Assembly (NCBI GenBank): GCA_031841125.1
Contig: CM063112.1
Span: forward strand, 24,392,603 to 24,456,602
Direction of reading: 5' to 3'
DNA: 64,000 nt
From: Acanthococcus lagerstroemiae
Taxonomy: Eukaryota; Arthropoda; Insecta; Hemiptera; Eriococcidae
The translations under genes were made by a program, and so were the position numbers. The notes beneath the pieces were generated by a model. It was given only the letters and a program-made list of their open reading frames with translations, searched no databases and had not been told where the DNA came from. Below, piece after piece: positions 1-12,551 of the stretch. How positions within the stretch are numbered: the stretch's first letter is position 1; every line of letters starts with the position of its first letter.

Positions 1-2
1 TT

Positions 3-761
3 AATGTTGCCATGTCCTCAGTTCATAATAACTTTCCTTCTTTTAATAATGTACGGCTTTTAAGTTATGCTGATGATTTAATGTTAATTATTGGAACAAA
101 TGGTTCTGAATTCAATCTCATCAACCATTGCATTAAGAACATAAACGATAGTATTAAAAAATTAGGATTGAACATAAATGAAGAAAAAACCCAAGCAGTA
201 CTATTGTCCAAAAAATACGATAAATTAGAAGTTGAAAGTAGCTTACTACAACACATTAAGATCAATAATAAAGTCTTAGTTATAAAACCTGAATTAAAAT
301 ATCTTGGCGTTATTATAGACCAGAACTTAAACTTTTCAAAACATGTTGAAAATGTAATAGTTAAAACAAAGAAGTACTTTAATACCTTCCGCGCGCTTTA
401 CGGAAATACCTATGGATATGATTTCAAAAACAGAATAACCCTATATAATGCTATCTTTCGATCACTAACTGAATATGCTTCATTATCCTATGCAAAAAAT
501 ATTACTCAGATAACTACAGGCAGGTTACTAAGCCTACAACGACACATCTTGATCAGCATAATTTCAGGTTATAAAACTATATCTTTTTCATCTACAAATG
601 TGATCGCTGGAATTCTCCCAGTTGATCTGCAAATTAAACAGACAAATATGATCAAGAAAGTAAAAATCGAACACAATAAAAACAAACACTCCAGACAAAC
701 CACCAGGGACAATATACTCAAAATTAAAGAAACAATAACCCAAGAATGGCAGATTAGATAG
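3..761 (+). pseudogene. LINE reverse transcriptase, C-terminal half (5' cut by window edge)
   Basis: The frame is open from the window edge and starts inside a non-LTR retrotransposon reverse transcriptase. The palm-domain motif YADDLMLI lies about residues 20-27, followed by the K-rich thumb-entry motif (LNINEEKTQAVLLS) and KYLGVIID, which is typical of R1/Jockey-type LINEs. The rest (about residues 100-245) is the thumb and connection region. A TAG at 759-761 ends the frame, but the protein clearly continues one frame over from about 750, so this copy carries a 1-nt indel. The enzyme normally copies its own RNA at a nicked chromosomal target. The upstream endonuclease and fingers lie outside the window. 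The exact clade (R1, Loa or Jockey) is not settled. Confidence 0.85.
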
Positions 762-1122
762 ATATAATGAAGCAGAAACTGGACAAATAACCAAACTTTT
801 TCTACCCAACATTCGCAACCGGCTAAAATGCACTTACTTTGAAACAAATTTTTACTTCACTCAATTTTTGACTGGACACGGCAACTTCAACCAATATTTA
901 ACAGACAAAATTAAAGTAAAAAGTGACAGTACTTGCACAAACTGCAACAAAAATGAAACAGACAACCCAATGCACATAAAAAACTGCACCTTCTTTCAAA
1001 ACACAATCCAGAGACATGAGATGAACTTAGTAATGACTGACCTCACAACCTTGAACAAAAAAGATTTTAAAAATTATGTTAAGAATGTAACAATATTATT
1101 AAAAACGAAACCTAGCACATAA
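750..1122 (+). pseudogene. LINE ORF2 C-terminal zinc-finger segment (frameshifted continuation)
   Basis: This is the frame-1 continuation of the upstream RT. It carries the conserved FLTGHGNF-type segment (about 868-890) and a cysteine/histidine cluster CTNCNKNETDNPMHIKNC (C-x2-C, then H-x4-C). That is the nucleic-acid-binding finger found at the C-terminus of R1/Jockey-class ORF2 proteins. It ends at TAA 1120-1122, roughly 150 nt before the poly-A tail, which is the expected position for an ORF2 stop. The break at 750-761 makes the pair a pseudogene unless it is a sequencing error. Confidence 0.8.
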
Positions 1123-1272
1123 GAAATATGTAATACTCGAACTCACATGGAGGTAGCTCTGATAAACCGCAAGGTAAAAGGGCTACCTCCTCGTAAAGAA
1201 ATAAGTATTTGTTAAGTTAATCTCCTTATTGTTGAAAATAAACAATAAACAAATTTAAAAAAAAAAAAAAAA
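1123..1272 (+). mobile_element. LINE 3' UTR with polyadenylation signals and poly-A tail
   Basis: The sequence between the ORF2 stop and a 16-A run (1257-1272) contains two AATAAA signals at 1237-1242 and 1244-1249 and the stem-loop listed separately. The A-run directly after the signals marks the 3' boundary of the retrotransposon inserted on the plus strand. Sequence composition changes immediately after it. Confidence 0.8.
1149..1190 (+). other. 3' UTR stem-loop of the LINE
   Basis: GGAGGTAGC (1149-1157) pairs perfectly with GCTACCTCC (1182-1190). A G-U and a further C-G pair extend the stem to 11 bp, with a loop of about 20 nt. Several LINEs are known to use a 3' stem-loop for recognition of their RNA by the RT. 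That role is inferred here from position only. Confidence 0.65.
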
Positions 1273-2362
1273 GAAGCTATGACTCGAGGGGAACAGAACT
1301 TAGACTCTACGCCGAGAACTAAAGTGAAGTTGTACCCACCACCATCCCCCCGAAGAGCGACGATGCAGGAGTGGGTAAGTTAAGAGTACTGGGAGAGAAT
1401 GATTTTGCAGCTTCCTGGAGTTCGATGACAGAGGGGCGTATGGCGATGCACGCATGTTAAATTGACCCTGGGACATCGCACCTCCAATCCCGGAGACGCC
1501 ACGAATGGGCCTGCATCAGAATAGGGGGATCACTTTCAGGTAGCTCCTGCTATCCCCATTTCGCATGTCGCCGCTTCACGGCGGCGAATCTACGGCGTCT
1601 TATTCTTCATCTTCGCTGTCGATTTGCGCCGTTTCGAGGTCCTGGAGATACTGTAATACCAGGTCGACCCGTGGCATAGTGGGAGCAAGCCCCACAAACT
1701 CCACTGAGGTCCAAGAATAAGTTTAAGCATCCGTGTGAATTAGTATTCATTTATCATTTCCAGAAAACTGTAAAAGAAAAGGGAATTTGGTTCCACACCC
1801 CACTGAAATTGAGATTCACGATCGAAACCAATAACAATAACCACTGATTGGACAGACTGCATATTCACAGACAACCAATAGGAACGCAAGACTAAACAGG
1901 CTCACCATACGGTACTACCCTCGACTATAACTACAGGACCACAAGAGACAAGTCACATTCAGGGTACTCCACCGATGACGGCATAACAGCCGAAAGCGCT
2001 CTGGAATACAGCAGAAGGAAAAGTGAATTGGCACATCCTACAAAAGAAGTATTAGAACGCAACCTGCGTGTAAATGTAAAAAAGTTCGTTTCGCTACTTG
2101 GTTAATTTTTTCTGACCATTTATATTTTTATTCTTATCATTTACTTCTTGTTTCCAGTGTTCATTTTCTACTTTCGTTGTGATTTTCATGAAAAGAAAGG
2201 AGCTATGTGGCGCCTAATGCTTGTCCTGATTTAAGGATTTAAGCTAACCAGATAAGAATCTAATGCAATGTATTACACGAATGGAATAAATCAGTCTAGT
2301 CCTGGAATTATGTCAGTTATGTTCGTTGTGTACAGTACGTTCGGTGCACGTCGGTACAACCG
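1273..2362. other. Gene-free spacer
   Basis: I see no convincing coding sequence. One perfect 7-bp hairpin, TCGCCGC/GCGGCGA with a 6-nt loop, lies at 1568-1587. A 25-codon minus-strand ATG frame ends near 1602 in an acidic tail, but nothing supports it as a gene. Confidence 0.5.
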
Positions 2363-5300
2363 TCAACAGGTGAAACAAATGTGGTGAGAGCATGTCAAAT
2401 TTACTCCCAAGCAATACCTTCCATACGATCCTGCGATTGTAGTAAGGTGGGCGGAAAGTAAGTGTGTCCTAAGATTCAAAAGGCGAAGCCTCATCGACAA
2501 GCACACAGGTGAGACCACAATGCTGACCCAATTACGACCTAATTCAACTCCGTCGAACCTTTCGCCGAGGATTTCACGAACACCTCTCAAGACCGACTGT
2601 GTTCCAGGAATCGAGAACATCCATCTTGTTGTTCTTCAGTCGGCTCGCGCACACTACGCATTCTTCCGGCTCCTGCGATTAATTGCCAGCCATTAAGACC
2701 TCGAGCGTCGTACTTATTCAAATTCAATGTTGTAACCACGCGCAGAACGCGCGCCAAAGATATATCGCTCGATTCGCTCTAATTCCGTATAATAGAGTCG
2801 CTAGCACTGCGACAGAGACGGAGAGGGAAAAACTGACAGACAAGAACAACATAAAAAATTGTCAACCGGCATATTTTTTCTTCACTTCGCCAGCAGATAG
2901 GCATCCAACGGCACGGCGCGACTCCGCAATCACGTATACATAGGTGTGTGTGAGGGCGCGAGAGTTGTGTGCAGCAGGCTGTCGAAAGAGGGCTGACGAG
3001 GCGACGCGCCTTCACGAAAGCGATACGGGCATGAAAAATGAGAATGTTGATAGAGGATGTTTAAGAGGTATTTTATATGTAAATTAACATTATATTTTAC
3101 AGCGAAATTATGCCTCTCGAAAGTAATTAAATGCCCCACACGGTACGTCGGTTGCTCGACAGCGCCGAAAAACGCCCTGAATCATGCAGAACGATAATGT
3201 CTCTCAGATTAGCCCGGCATCCCATTATACACTCCCGTATTATTTCCATTTCTCGGATATACCGCTCCCCCCTGTTCCCGGGCCCCTTGGTCCCTCACAC
3301 TCCTCACATCCACGCAACTTCAAACGCGTACCTATTAGCGGTGCACGGGGCGGCGTGTCGCGAAGTGCAAAACGCGGAAAATCGTTTTCCACGTTACCTT
3401 GTTCACTCTTGCTTCCTCAGCCTCTCACTGTCCTCTCGCTTACTCACTGATAGGAAGCTGCGATTAAGAAACTGGTGCGGCTTAATTGAATCGCGCCAGG
3501 TACTCCAGTCTGCGACTACAGCTACAAGACTGAAGCGAGGCGTCACTATGGAACGCTTTCGGGACCAATCGATTATTAAACGGGGAGACTTCATACTCGA
3601 GAGAATTCGCGAGAAAGTTGCACAGGTATACACGGGCGACGTTCGAAGAGTATTCCCTACGCGGGACACGAGTGCGAATAACTTTCACAGTCACTCGTCA
3701 GCTGATGATTAAATCAAGGAGAAGCAACAATGTATCTGCATGCAGTATAGATACACGTCATCAATTTCCTAATGATGAACAACTAGATCGGAGGATATGA
3801 GGACTAAGATATAGTTTCTGTGTATGAGGACTTTTAGATTTGAGTTTTTACTCAGGTTTGACATTCTGCCAGATGACATCGAAACACCGCATCACGGGCG
3901 TTTAGTACGGTCTTATAAGCCAGGGTATAAAGAAGGAGAACAAAACACGTAATCGATGCGGACTCATTGAAGTCACCGCCTTCGTCAGACTCCGATTCAG
4001 GTACGATTCCGACTTAATGCTGCTATTCCAGATCCAACTGAACTGATCAATCGAAAGGGGTCAAAAGTGAATGCGATTTCCTAGGTAATCAGTACTTCAA
4101 CTGCGTGAAAGGGGACGAGTATTCCTCAAAATCGTTCTCGTTCATTGATTTTACTGATAAATGACACAATTAGTTAATAAAGTAATTCTCGAAAATTTTC
4201 CACGAACTACGCCGCCCAAAAATTTAGTTTTGATCATTCACTGAATCCGACAACGCAGGCCTAGGGGTTATTACAAAAACCGAATTATTAAAATAATTAA
4301 ATCGAAGATTGTGATCGGAATAACACGCTGAGATAGTTTTCGAGTACGCTAGAAAAATAGGAACGATCAAGGTACTATGTAGGGGGAGAAAAGAGGCTTT
4401 ACTGAATCTTTGCCCAGACAGCGCTGCACAGTTTTCACATCCCATCGCAACTACTTGGGCTGATGAATAAACCCCTCACCCGAATACCTCAGCACAGTCA
4501 GTGAAGCGAGAGAGGAAAATATGCGCACCGATCGTCCACGAGGAAGAAAGAACAATTAATTATTTTCCACAACCGAGACAGAAGGGTACCATTGCAACAG
4601 CTTACAATTTTCCGCTAATAAATCGATTTCCCTCGTTTCTTATTTCATATTTTATTTCTTTCTACCGAGCTCCACTGCTCCCGGTCCTTTTTTTTTCTCT
4701 CTTCTTTCTCGCTGCAACGTAGCAGAATATCAAATTTACTAACGTGAGATTATCTTCGTCGTAATTACAGCATTAGTTTTTCTCGGGCGTCTTTAATAAC
4801 CGTGGGACTTCCATCCAGACAGAGACTTTCGCTCTCTCTTTCTCTTACTCAAGCTTCCACCACCATTTAGCTGGAATAACGTACCACATCCGGATAATAT
4901 CGTTCGGGTAAATTGGCCATAAAAATAATAGAAATTTCCGGGTAGCAGATCCGAGCGCGAATATGGAATCGCGTGCAAACGTTTCTTTCCAGCTTCGAAG
5001 TCCCGCTCACCAACTATACCCGCGTTTTAGGTAAACGTAGTTCTCCTTGCCTCTGGCAGAGGGGGCGCTGGCTGAGGTGATACATTACGCTGACTATTTC
5101 GCCAAGTCATATTATATTGAATCCTAAGCTGCTTTCCCTACTTCTGCACCACGAACGACAAATGGTCCCGAGTAGTTCCACAGCTCTTCCAAAAAAGAGT
5201 TCTATCATCCGCATCCGTCAGTTGTCACACTTTACTCCATAAAATAAACTGCCACATTTTACTCCATAATAATCAATTGCCTATCGCGTAGTAATGATGA

Positions 5301-5452
5301 AATGTACCAGATCATAAAATAATCTCGTCAATCAAAAACTTAACAATCAAGTAACGACAAAAAAATTAACAAACACTGATCGACCCATTCCCACGTTGCA
5401 TATTAACGATACACGCAATTACTAGAACAGGGATGTTTAATACCAGAGGGAT
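2363..5452. other. Gene-free spacer, CpG-rich in the middle
   Basis: Open frames of up to 193 codons occur on both strands (for example 3131-3712 +), but overlapping frames are open on the opposite strand and no family motif is visible. GC and CpG content are raised around 2900-3700. I see no splice-bounded exon that I would defend. Confidence 0.45.
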
Positions 5453-5690
5453 ACATTCCATTCCTATAATATTCTTTATAACTACTGAATGCATGTGACG
5501 TAAGCAGTAGAAAAATAAACCGGATGCAACGGAATTGACAGAAATGATGTAAACTGAGTTGTCGATGTGTTCAATTCCTATACCTCTAACATTCTTCAAA
5601 GTTGAATTCATGACATAAGTAGTAGAAAAATAAACCGGATGCAACGGAATTGATAGAAATTATGTAAACTGAATGGTCGATACGTTCTAT
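5453..5690. repeat. Two tandem ~115-bp repeats
   Basis: The block containing GTAGAAAAATAAACCGGATG occurs at 5507 and again at 5622. Similar sequence extends on both sides (TAACATTCTTC-like upstream, ATGTAAACTGA downstream). Identity is high in the core and lower at the edges. It has no coding content. Confidence 0.7.
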
Positions 5691-6359
5691 TCTGTGGTGA
5701 CCTAGCTGCGCTCTTCCCGAGTAGTCAAGGCATTGATATCGTAATATGCGATAGATATACCAACGAGTATCTCTCTCTCACTTCTCCTAACACATTAATT
5801 CCTGTCCCAACACGTTCGTTCCTGATAATACTATACCTACCGCTCTCTTCTTCGATGTTTATCGACTTTTCCACTTTTCTGTGACTTCCTGGACCTATCA
5901 AGGGAGGGGGGAAACTCATCGTTGAACACTGGAGGAAATGCGGAAGCGAGGACTTGGTTCCTGGACAGGAGACGAAGAAAGATGCTAACGGAATTCGAGC
6001 GGAGCCTGGACGTTGCCATTTTTTGAAAACTTTTGAGGTCGCCTCTCTGTAAGTGTGAGGTAAAACCGTGGTTTGATTCGCTTTTGAGGAGAGTGTCGTA
6101 ACTCCTCAACACGCGCGCGATTTGCCGAAACCTTTGAGCCTTTCCGTTCTCGCGACCGACTAGCGGACTCCTGACAACGCACAGTGTAATGAAATGCTAA
6201 AAAAGCGCTCATAATTAATTCTTGAAGAGAATCTGATCCAAAAAAGAAAAAAAGAGTTCCTCCTAAATTGTATTTTAAATGTAAATTTTGAGTTTTGATT
6301 CAGTTTTTCAGTTGGCGGTTCTGGGGGGGCTGTGTAGTGGGGGGGACAAAAATTAAAGT
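5691..6359. other. Gene-free spacer
   Basis: I recognise nothing here. Minus-strand open frames around 5837-6212 overlap each other in different frames and show no family motif. Confidence 0.4.
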
Positions 6360-6690
6360 TTACCAAAAAATCAACATTGGTATTGAAATTATATAATTCT
6401 GACATGCTGAATCCTATTTTTTGATTGTTTTGACGATTGGGTCCTTTGGGGAAGAGATAGGAGAGGGAAAAGTGAAAAATTTTCTGAAAAAACTGTGTTG
6501 GGTATTGAAACTAACTAATTCTGGTATGTTAAATCCAAATATTTGATTGTTTTGACAATTAGATACTTTTATGAGAAGATAGGTAAAGAGGAAACTGAAA
6601 ATTGTATGATAAAATAAGAGTTGGATAATGAAACCGACTAATTTTAGTATTCTGAATCCAAATATTACAGTGTTTAGATAATTTTATGCA
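6360..6690. repeat. Degenerate tandem repeat, three units of ~120 bp
   Basis: The phrase TATTGAAA...TAATTCT(G)..AT..TGAATCC recurs at about 6380, 6492 and 6628, each followed by ATTTGATTGTTTTGAC-like sequence and a purine-rich stretch. It is a diverged minisatellite with no coding signal. Confidence 0.6.
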
Positions 6691-7544
6691 ATATAAAGGT
6701 GTATATAGAATAGGGAGGGGCTTAAATCATACAGTACTGGATAGTCAGCGGTAAATCCTTTCCTTAACAATCGGGTATGTCTACATTAACCTGGTACTAA
6801 ATGGAGGTAAAGTCCTATGCATGCGCACTTGAATTATTCCTGTCAGACTTTCTTAGATTTTTGATAGACTTAACCCCGATTTAATTTTATCTCATATATA
6901 CAATCTACGATTTGGACCACTTTTAGATAAGTGCATATGTGCGGAACTTAACCACATGCACCGTTCCAAATGTTGACACTTTGAAAATGGCTTGCTGTCT
7001 ATCCTGTACTATGTGATTCAAGGGGAGGGGTAAACAAGTCATATAAAAATATGAAGGTATATAAAATCAAAAATTTATATTTAATAAAATTAAAAATAAC
7101 ATGTACAAATTAATTAAAAATATCATCAGTATCATCATCGCTACTTTCATTTACCTCTTGAGATAGAGTTTTAAATCCCTCTTCAGCAGTCAGTCTTGTT
7201 AAGCCTAAATCAAAAACATCATTTACGATTAAATAACTTAACGATATAACAATGTGACAAAATAGGCCTGCAACTTTGATGTAGGTAGCTGGAGTTATTT
7301 TCAGACGAAAAAGTTACACTTTATTCAAACCTATAGAATAATACTAAATTTTATTTCACTTATGTGATGCGCAACTAAACGTAGAAAATTTAGCCATTTA
7401 TTTGTCTTAAAACCTACTAATACGTAACTATTAAATACATTTTTTTAAAAAAAGATTTCAAGAGTTGAAATATTTTATATTTCTATTACCTGCCATATTT
7501 CCTACCAAAAAAATTTGAAAAATCTCTTTAAATTTTTTTAAAAC

Positions 7545-7930
7545 CTCCTTTTTGAGTCTGAGGTGGAGAGTAGCTAAAAATTAATACCAAGTTTAGATTC
7601 AACGTCCTAATAACTGGGTATGTGCAATGATGTATCATACACTAAAATTACTAACTTTATTTTAAAGCTGTCTTTTAAGTTTATTTTTGAGTCATGGGTA
7701 GGAGCTGACTAAAAATTAATGGCAAATTTGAATTCAGCATCTCAAAAACTATAGGTAATGATATATCATCTACAAAAATTAGTTACTCTGTTTTTTAGTC
7801 CCTTTTTGGGCCCACTTTTGGGTCATAGGGGGGGGGGTAGCTAAAATTTGATGCTAAAGTTGGATTCAGCTCCCCAAGAATTGTGGGCATTGATGTATCA
7901 TTCATCAAGATTGATTACTTACTAGTCTAT
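7545..7930. repeat. Second degenerate tandem repeat, three units of ~130 bp
   Basis: Units share GAGTC...TAGCTAAAAATTAAT, then GATTCA-C-type sequence, then AATGATGTATCAT-C. They sit near 7553, 7690 and 7818. A run of 10 G (7828-7837) interrupts the third unit. The spacing resembles the array at 6.4-6.7 kb, but I could not show homology between the two. Confidence 0.6.
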
Positions 7931-8690
7931 CTATTTATTTTTTTACTAATTTTGTTTTTCACCTGTTTTTTAATGACTAAAAATTTTTTCTAATTTTTTA
8001 GGCAAGTTCTGGCAGCTATTTTTTTTTAATTTGTAGCTTAAGATGCACTCTAAATGATGGTACTAAATTCAAGACCGGCCAGGACCTGCCAAAAAAGTTG
8101 CAGTCCTAAATGCACCATTTTGCTGTTAAATTTTAGTGTCTAGTAATTATTTTTGTATGCCCAAAGAAATTAATTTGGAAAAATACATTCAAAATTATTG
8201 GAATGGACTTACCTTCAGGTTCCTTCATGATTTTTTTCAAAGAAAAAAACTCAGTACAACCAAAATTAATTTGACACGTGAAGCGCACAAAACAGAAAGG
8301 TCAATGATTGTGACACACGATTAATGTTTGTCTTGTCTTTGGTTATGTCTAGCAGTTGAAAGAGTGGGGTGATGAATATGTGGAGTACGAAAACGTTGCC
8401 TCCAGACTGTCTATAACACACTCCTTTTGTTGTTTTTTTCTTTTTTTCGTATTCGTTTTCTCCTATTACGAGCGGTTTTTTTGTGTTTCGTTACACTGTG
8501 CAACGTGTCCACGTTCGCCGGCACACGAAAGTTCCTGGGCCGTCCGACACTTGGAAGAAGTCACCGTTTTGAGTTTATCTCCACCGACGAGGAACATCAC
8601 CGATTATCGTAAATAAATAGTCTTTTCGTTTCTGTGTTATTCGTAAGCTATTTTGTCTTTGTGTGTTTGTGTCCCCGGTAGGCCATTAGG
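7931..8690. other. Gene-free spacer
   Basis: The sequence is AT-rich. Two overlapping plus-strand frames at 8356-8616 are open, with a T-rich hydrophobic middle, but no family is recognisable. Confidence 0.4.
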
Positions 8691-8885
8691 TTAGGGTAGG
8701 ATAATATCCCATTTGGTTTTCTCTATTGCTTTTTCGAATTCGTATGTTCTAGCCTCATTAACCATACCTCGGCAGTTATAATATACTACACTCAAAATTT
8801 GTGGGTAAGATTGCGGAGGATTGGCAGCCATCACTCTCCTCAGTGGCTGCGCACTGTCTCGGGAGAGTTTCGAGACATTATTCAA
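8691..8885 (-). pseudogene. RTE-type LINE endonuclease N-terminal scrap
   Basis: Reading on the minus strand from 8885, the peptide contains YNCRGMVNEARTYEFEKAIE followed by KTKWDII. This matches the start of the exonuclease/endonuclease/phosphatase domain of RTE-type retrotransposons (T/YN-R-L---R--EL--AL----WDI-G). The frame stops three codons after the WDI motif, just where catalytic residues should follow, so only about 60 codons survive. It is a dead internal fragment. CR1-type origin is the main alternative. Confidence 0.65.
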
Positions 8886-10420
8886 CCCACATTCCAGTTA
8901 TTTTTTTGACAAATAACAGACTTTAATTTTCAGACATGCTAAGTAACCAGAATTTGAAAATAGTAACAACACTATGAAATAGTATTAGCTAACGGAGGGA
9001 ACGGAAACAGTTTTGGAATTTTCTACAAATTTGTGTCAAAAGTGTAGGGTTTTTTTTATTGTTGTGAATCATGTTATACATTTAAAAAAAAAATCGTGTA
9101 TTTTTTCAATGTGGTAACTAATTACTTATCTCTTCAAAAACAAAATCTTCCTACAAGATTGTTTGAAACCGATCTTCAATCTGTGTAGTGAATAACATGA
9201 CCTACCTCTCCTATAAGAAAAGAAACTTCCGTTTCGAACTTTCTACCGCATCCGAGAAATACAATAGGATTCGTTATTGATAGATTCTTCTGGGCGAGCT
9301 GCAGGACATTAAACTCAATTTAGTAGCCAGTCTGCGGAGGTCTAAAGGGGGGTGGGATTTTCCTAAGCTTGGACTTTAGGTCAATTCTCTATGTTCCGAT
9401 GAATACGTAATATATTACGTCTAACAGGCATCAATATTTTAGTTTTTATTCTGGACTACATCCCCCATTTTGGGTTGAACAGCGAACTGAGATGGACGCA
9501 AAGTCGATTTAAGCAAGAAAGACTAACAGTAAATAATTGTTTCCTCAACTTGTTACATAAAATTTAAGTGAAGCGAAAAATTTATCGTCCTTCGATAGCG
9601 ACAGCGAAAAAATTTTATACAAAAAACAGAGGTAAGTTTGACTAGTACCAATCTATAAGACGAAAAAAAACGAAAACGCAATTATGAAGTACAGCGTTCT
9701 AAAATTTTAGAATTCTAGCTGATCCAACTTGACTAATTTTTTGACTTGAAAAACTCGTCAAAACAGAAGATATCAATTTCCTAGCATATAATCTCATTAT
9801 TTCAGTTGCATTACATGAATAATTGTACAACAGTGCGAAGTACGATAATTATGCTCTTTTTCCGAAGTAACTTTCAAACTTCCTGAAGTCAATTATCTAC
9901 GTAAAAATGTAGTAAAATGGACACAAGAAGATAAATTAATACAAAATGCAAGTTTGAGTTGACGCTGATCCAACGTGTACCTTCAAGAGGGCATAGATCT
10001 GGTTTTATCAGGTGCCCGGTATTTCCCTCTCTGTCGAAGGGGACCGGAACGTACGACGATTTTCAGCGTTTCAAATGAAACAGAATCAAGCAAACCATCA
10101 AAATAGAGGATTTCTGGGGTCTCTAATTTCAAGTGGCTTATCAGATTTGATGCAACTCCGATTCGAGCACCAAAATTCAAATTTTATAAAATTGACGACT
10201 TGGTAATTTGAACTACCAACATTCTGGGTGATTTTGGAGTATTGATTTCGATTATCTTACTAAAATTTTGATCCTAATCACATTAAGAACTCCGAAATAC
10301 AAATTTTAGCAATATTAACGTACTAAACTGAATAAATTATGTCGAAAACTGAGGATACTACCTTTCCATATTGATTTCAAATAGTGCATTCACTTTGTAG
10401 CAAATACCATTTCGAGTTTT
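8886..10420. other. Gene-free AT-rich spacer
   Basis: No coding signal or clear repeat unit was found. The 3' part may hold upstream exons of the P-like element that follows, but I could not identify a THAP-type C2CH finger here. Confidence 0.4.
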
Positions 10421-11336
10421 AGATATAAGTCGTTATATTCGTTCATTGAAGGCATCATTTGGTTTCCATTCAAACTTATTTTCGACATTGAAAGAAACAG
10501 GAGATGCAATGGCGCCACAACAACGAAGAGGTAAATAATTCTTCAATAACTCACACCGCTAGAGTACGCTATCGACATTTTTCAGATTTCATAAACTGTA
10601 CAAATTTTGATTGATTTAGGAGCGTTGCTCATTGACGAGATGAAATTATCTCTACTGGTTACATTTAACAAAGAGAAAATGCAATTCATTGGCTTCACTG
10701 ATCTCGGAAAATACACTCCTGCAGATAAACGAAACCTACCAGGTGATCACGCGCTAGTCTTTCTCTTCCAGCCTTTTCAAGGGCACTAGGTGCAATCGGT
10801 CGGAGTTTTCCTTAGTCGCGGTGCGGCGACAGGGGATGTCTTATGTCAGATAGTTCTGAAGGCTGTTGTACTGTTGGAGAGCAGTGGGTTCAATATTGAT
10901 TGCATCATATGCAATGGTTCTCAATGGAATAGGGGAATGTGGAGACGTTTCGGTATAATATCCAAAAAACCGTATCGTCAACATGTTGTAGACAAGACCG
11001 ACAATCGACGTTTATACTTCTCAAGTGATTTCCCGCACCTTATAAAAAATCTGTGGACGTGGATTCTTTCAGAAGGTTGCATCCAGGTAACATTTATTAC
11101 CGAACATTGATTTTACGTTACACTCAACTTCTCTTCAACTTTTATTTTTTCTGTACATGAACGTCATGAAGACGCCAGATGGTTTGGTGATGTCGATTTG
11201 CTGGGTTCACTTGCTGAAAATCGAGAAGACTAAAGTAATAAAAGCGTGCCCAAAATAGAATATTTCACATATCGCTCCAAAGCAGTACGAAAAAATGAGC
11301 GTAAGAAAAGCTTATCAAGTAATTTACACAAATTAA
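10421..11336 (+). pseudogene. P-element-like transposase, three-exon remnant
   Basis: Exon 1 (about 10421-10530) reads through FGFHSNLFSTLKET and ends at GAG|GTAAAT. Exon 2 (10620-11086) begins after TTTAG with GALLIDEMKL and contains GFTDLG, DHALVFLF, SVGVFLSRGAATG and YFSSDFPHLIKNLW. That order is the RNase H-like catalytic core of P/THAP9-type transposases. Exon 3 (11172-11336) reads TPDGLVMSI, then HIAPKQYEKMSVRKA, as in the family. The codon split G|GA at the first junction and the phase-0 second junction agree. The 89- and 85-nt introns are short but plausible for an insect. In-frame stops at 10787-10789 (TAG) and 11256-11258 (TAG) make it a pseudogene. No terminal inverted repeats were found, and an inverted-repeat transposon lies 58 bp downstream. 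Confidence 0.8.
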
Positions 11337-11393
11337 TTTTCTTTGGTTTTTGCCCAAAATAGTCTTCGACAAGGCGTCAAGTATCTCTTTTTA

Positions 11394-11782
11394 CAGGGTT
11401 GCCACTTTTTTTCAGGATTGGTTTTCCCTGACCTTTCCCGGTTTTCCAGGCCAACTTTTCCAATTTTCCGTGACTTTTTTACAGGATTTCGAGAAAGCCC
11501 AGAGGGAGGAGAGTCGCAGAAATTTTTTACAATACAGATTTTTAAAAAATCGCTATCGAGAAGAAGAAGGTACAGATGTAATTTATGTAATATTTTTCAA
11601 TATTAGAAATACTCGAAGAAAGTTGAGTCCATTCCAACAGATAAAAAAGCTTACTTTGATAAAATACGAACTCGTTTGTTATTTTCAGAAAATTTCCCTG
11701 ACGTAAATGAAAATTCCCTGACTTTTCCCTGACTGACCAAATTCCCTGACTTTTCCCGGTTTTCCAGAAAGTGGCAACCCTG
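11394..11782. mobile_element. hAT-like MITE with CAGGGTTGCCACTTT ends
   Basis: The 389-bp element has perfect 15-bp terminal inverted repeats CAGGGTTGCCACTTT, flanked on both sides by TTTTA (11389-11393 and 11783-11787). Just inside each end lies TTCCCTGAC-TTTCCCGG-TTTTCCAG in the same orientation, so the interior is not a simple palindrome. A 118-codon open frame inside is fortuitous. CAG-starting ends suggest hAT, but hAT elements normally duplicate 8 bp rather than 5, so the superfamily is provisional. Confidence 0.8.
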
Positions 11783-12551
11783 TTTTATTTATTTATTTAT
11801 TTTTTTTTTTTCCCCAGTTCTTTAGTAAAGACGTGAGGTGACGTGTTTATCTTTTTCACCTCTCGGCCCGAACTCTGCTTCGGGTAGCGAAAGAGAACCT
11901 ACTCCTGTGAGCTCCTTTTCTCTCCCACTCGAGTTGACGGCATCGTTCCTCACTCTTAGGACCCTTGTATTCCTTTCGCGGGCCACAGTGTGGTTTGTAT
12001 TTTCCTTTGCTGACAGGATGAGAGTCTAACCTGTTTCAGCCTTTTCTTTTTCTTTAATTTCGTAGCCTTTCCGTTTGTGTGGGGATCGGGACCCCTCTGG
12101 GGATCGAAAAACATTCTTGTTTACATTTTTTTTTTCTATTTTTTTTCATTGCCACCAAAATTGATAGCTTAATGGGGACATGAAACACATAATCTGTTTT
12201 CTTGGGGAGCAATTTGTAGAGCGTAATATTTCTACTAGGCGGACACGAGAAACACACTCTTTCTCCTATTATCCCCAGTTTTTAATCCCCTTCCTAGGAT
12301 ACCTCGTTTTTCCTCTTTTCCAGCTCATTATGGAGCTGGGCACCTCAGTAAACTACCTCAGGGTTGTTGCGCGTATCATCGGACTGAGTAAGAGTCAGCC
12401 ATCTATCTTCCCGTCCTTTTTCCGCAATTGTCACAGCGTCTAATCTGAACCACCCTATGTTCCAGGGTACACTTGTCGGTCTTTCTTGTGCATCAAAGGA
12501 CACTCCATACTAATTCACTCGGCGATATTTGTTGCTGATAATCACGTCATC

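Noticed and set aside
3131..3712. 193-codon plus-strand open frame
   Set aside because: It lies in CpG-rich DNA with comparable frames open on the other strand, and shows no domain, no splice support and no sensible start context.
11350..11706. 118-codon frame
   Set aside because: It lies mostly within the non-coding MITE and reads its terminal motifs as peptide.
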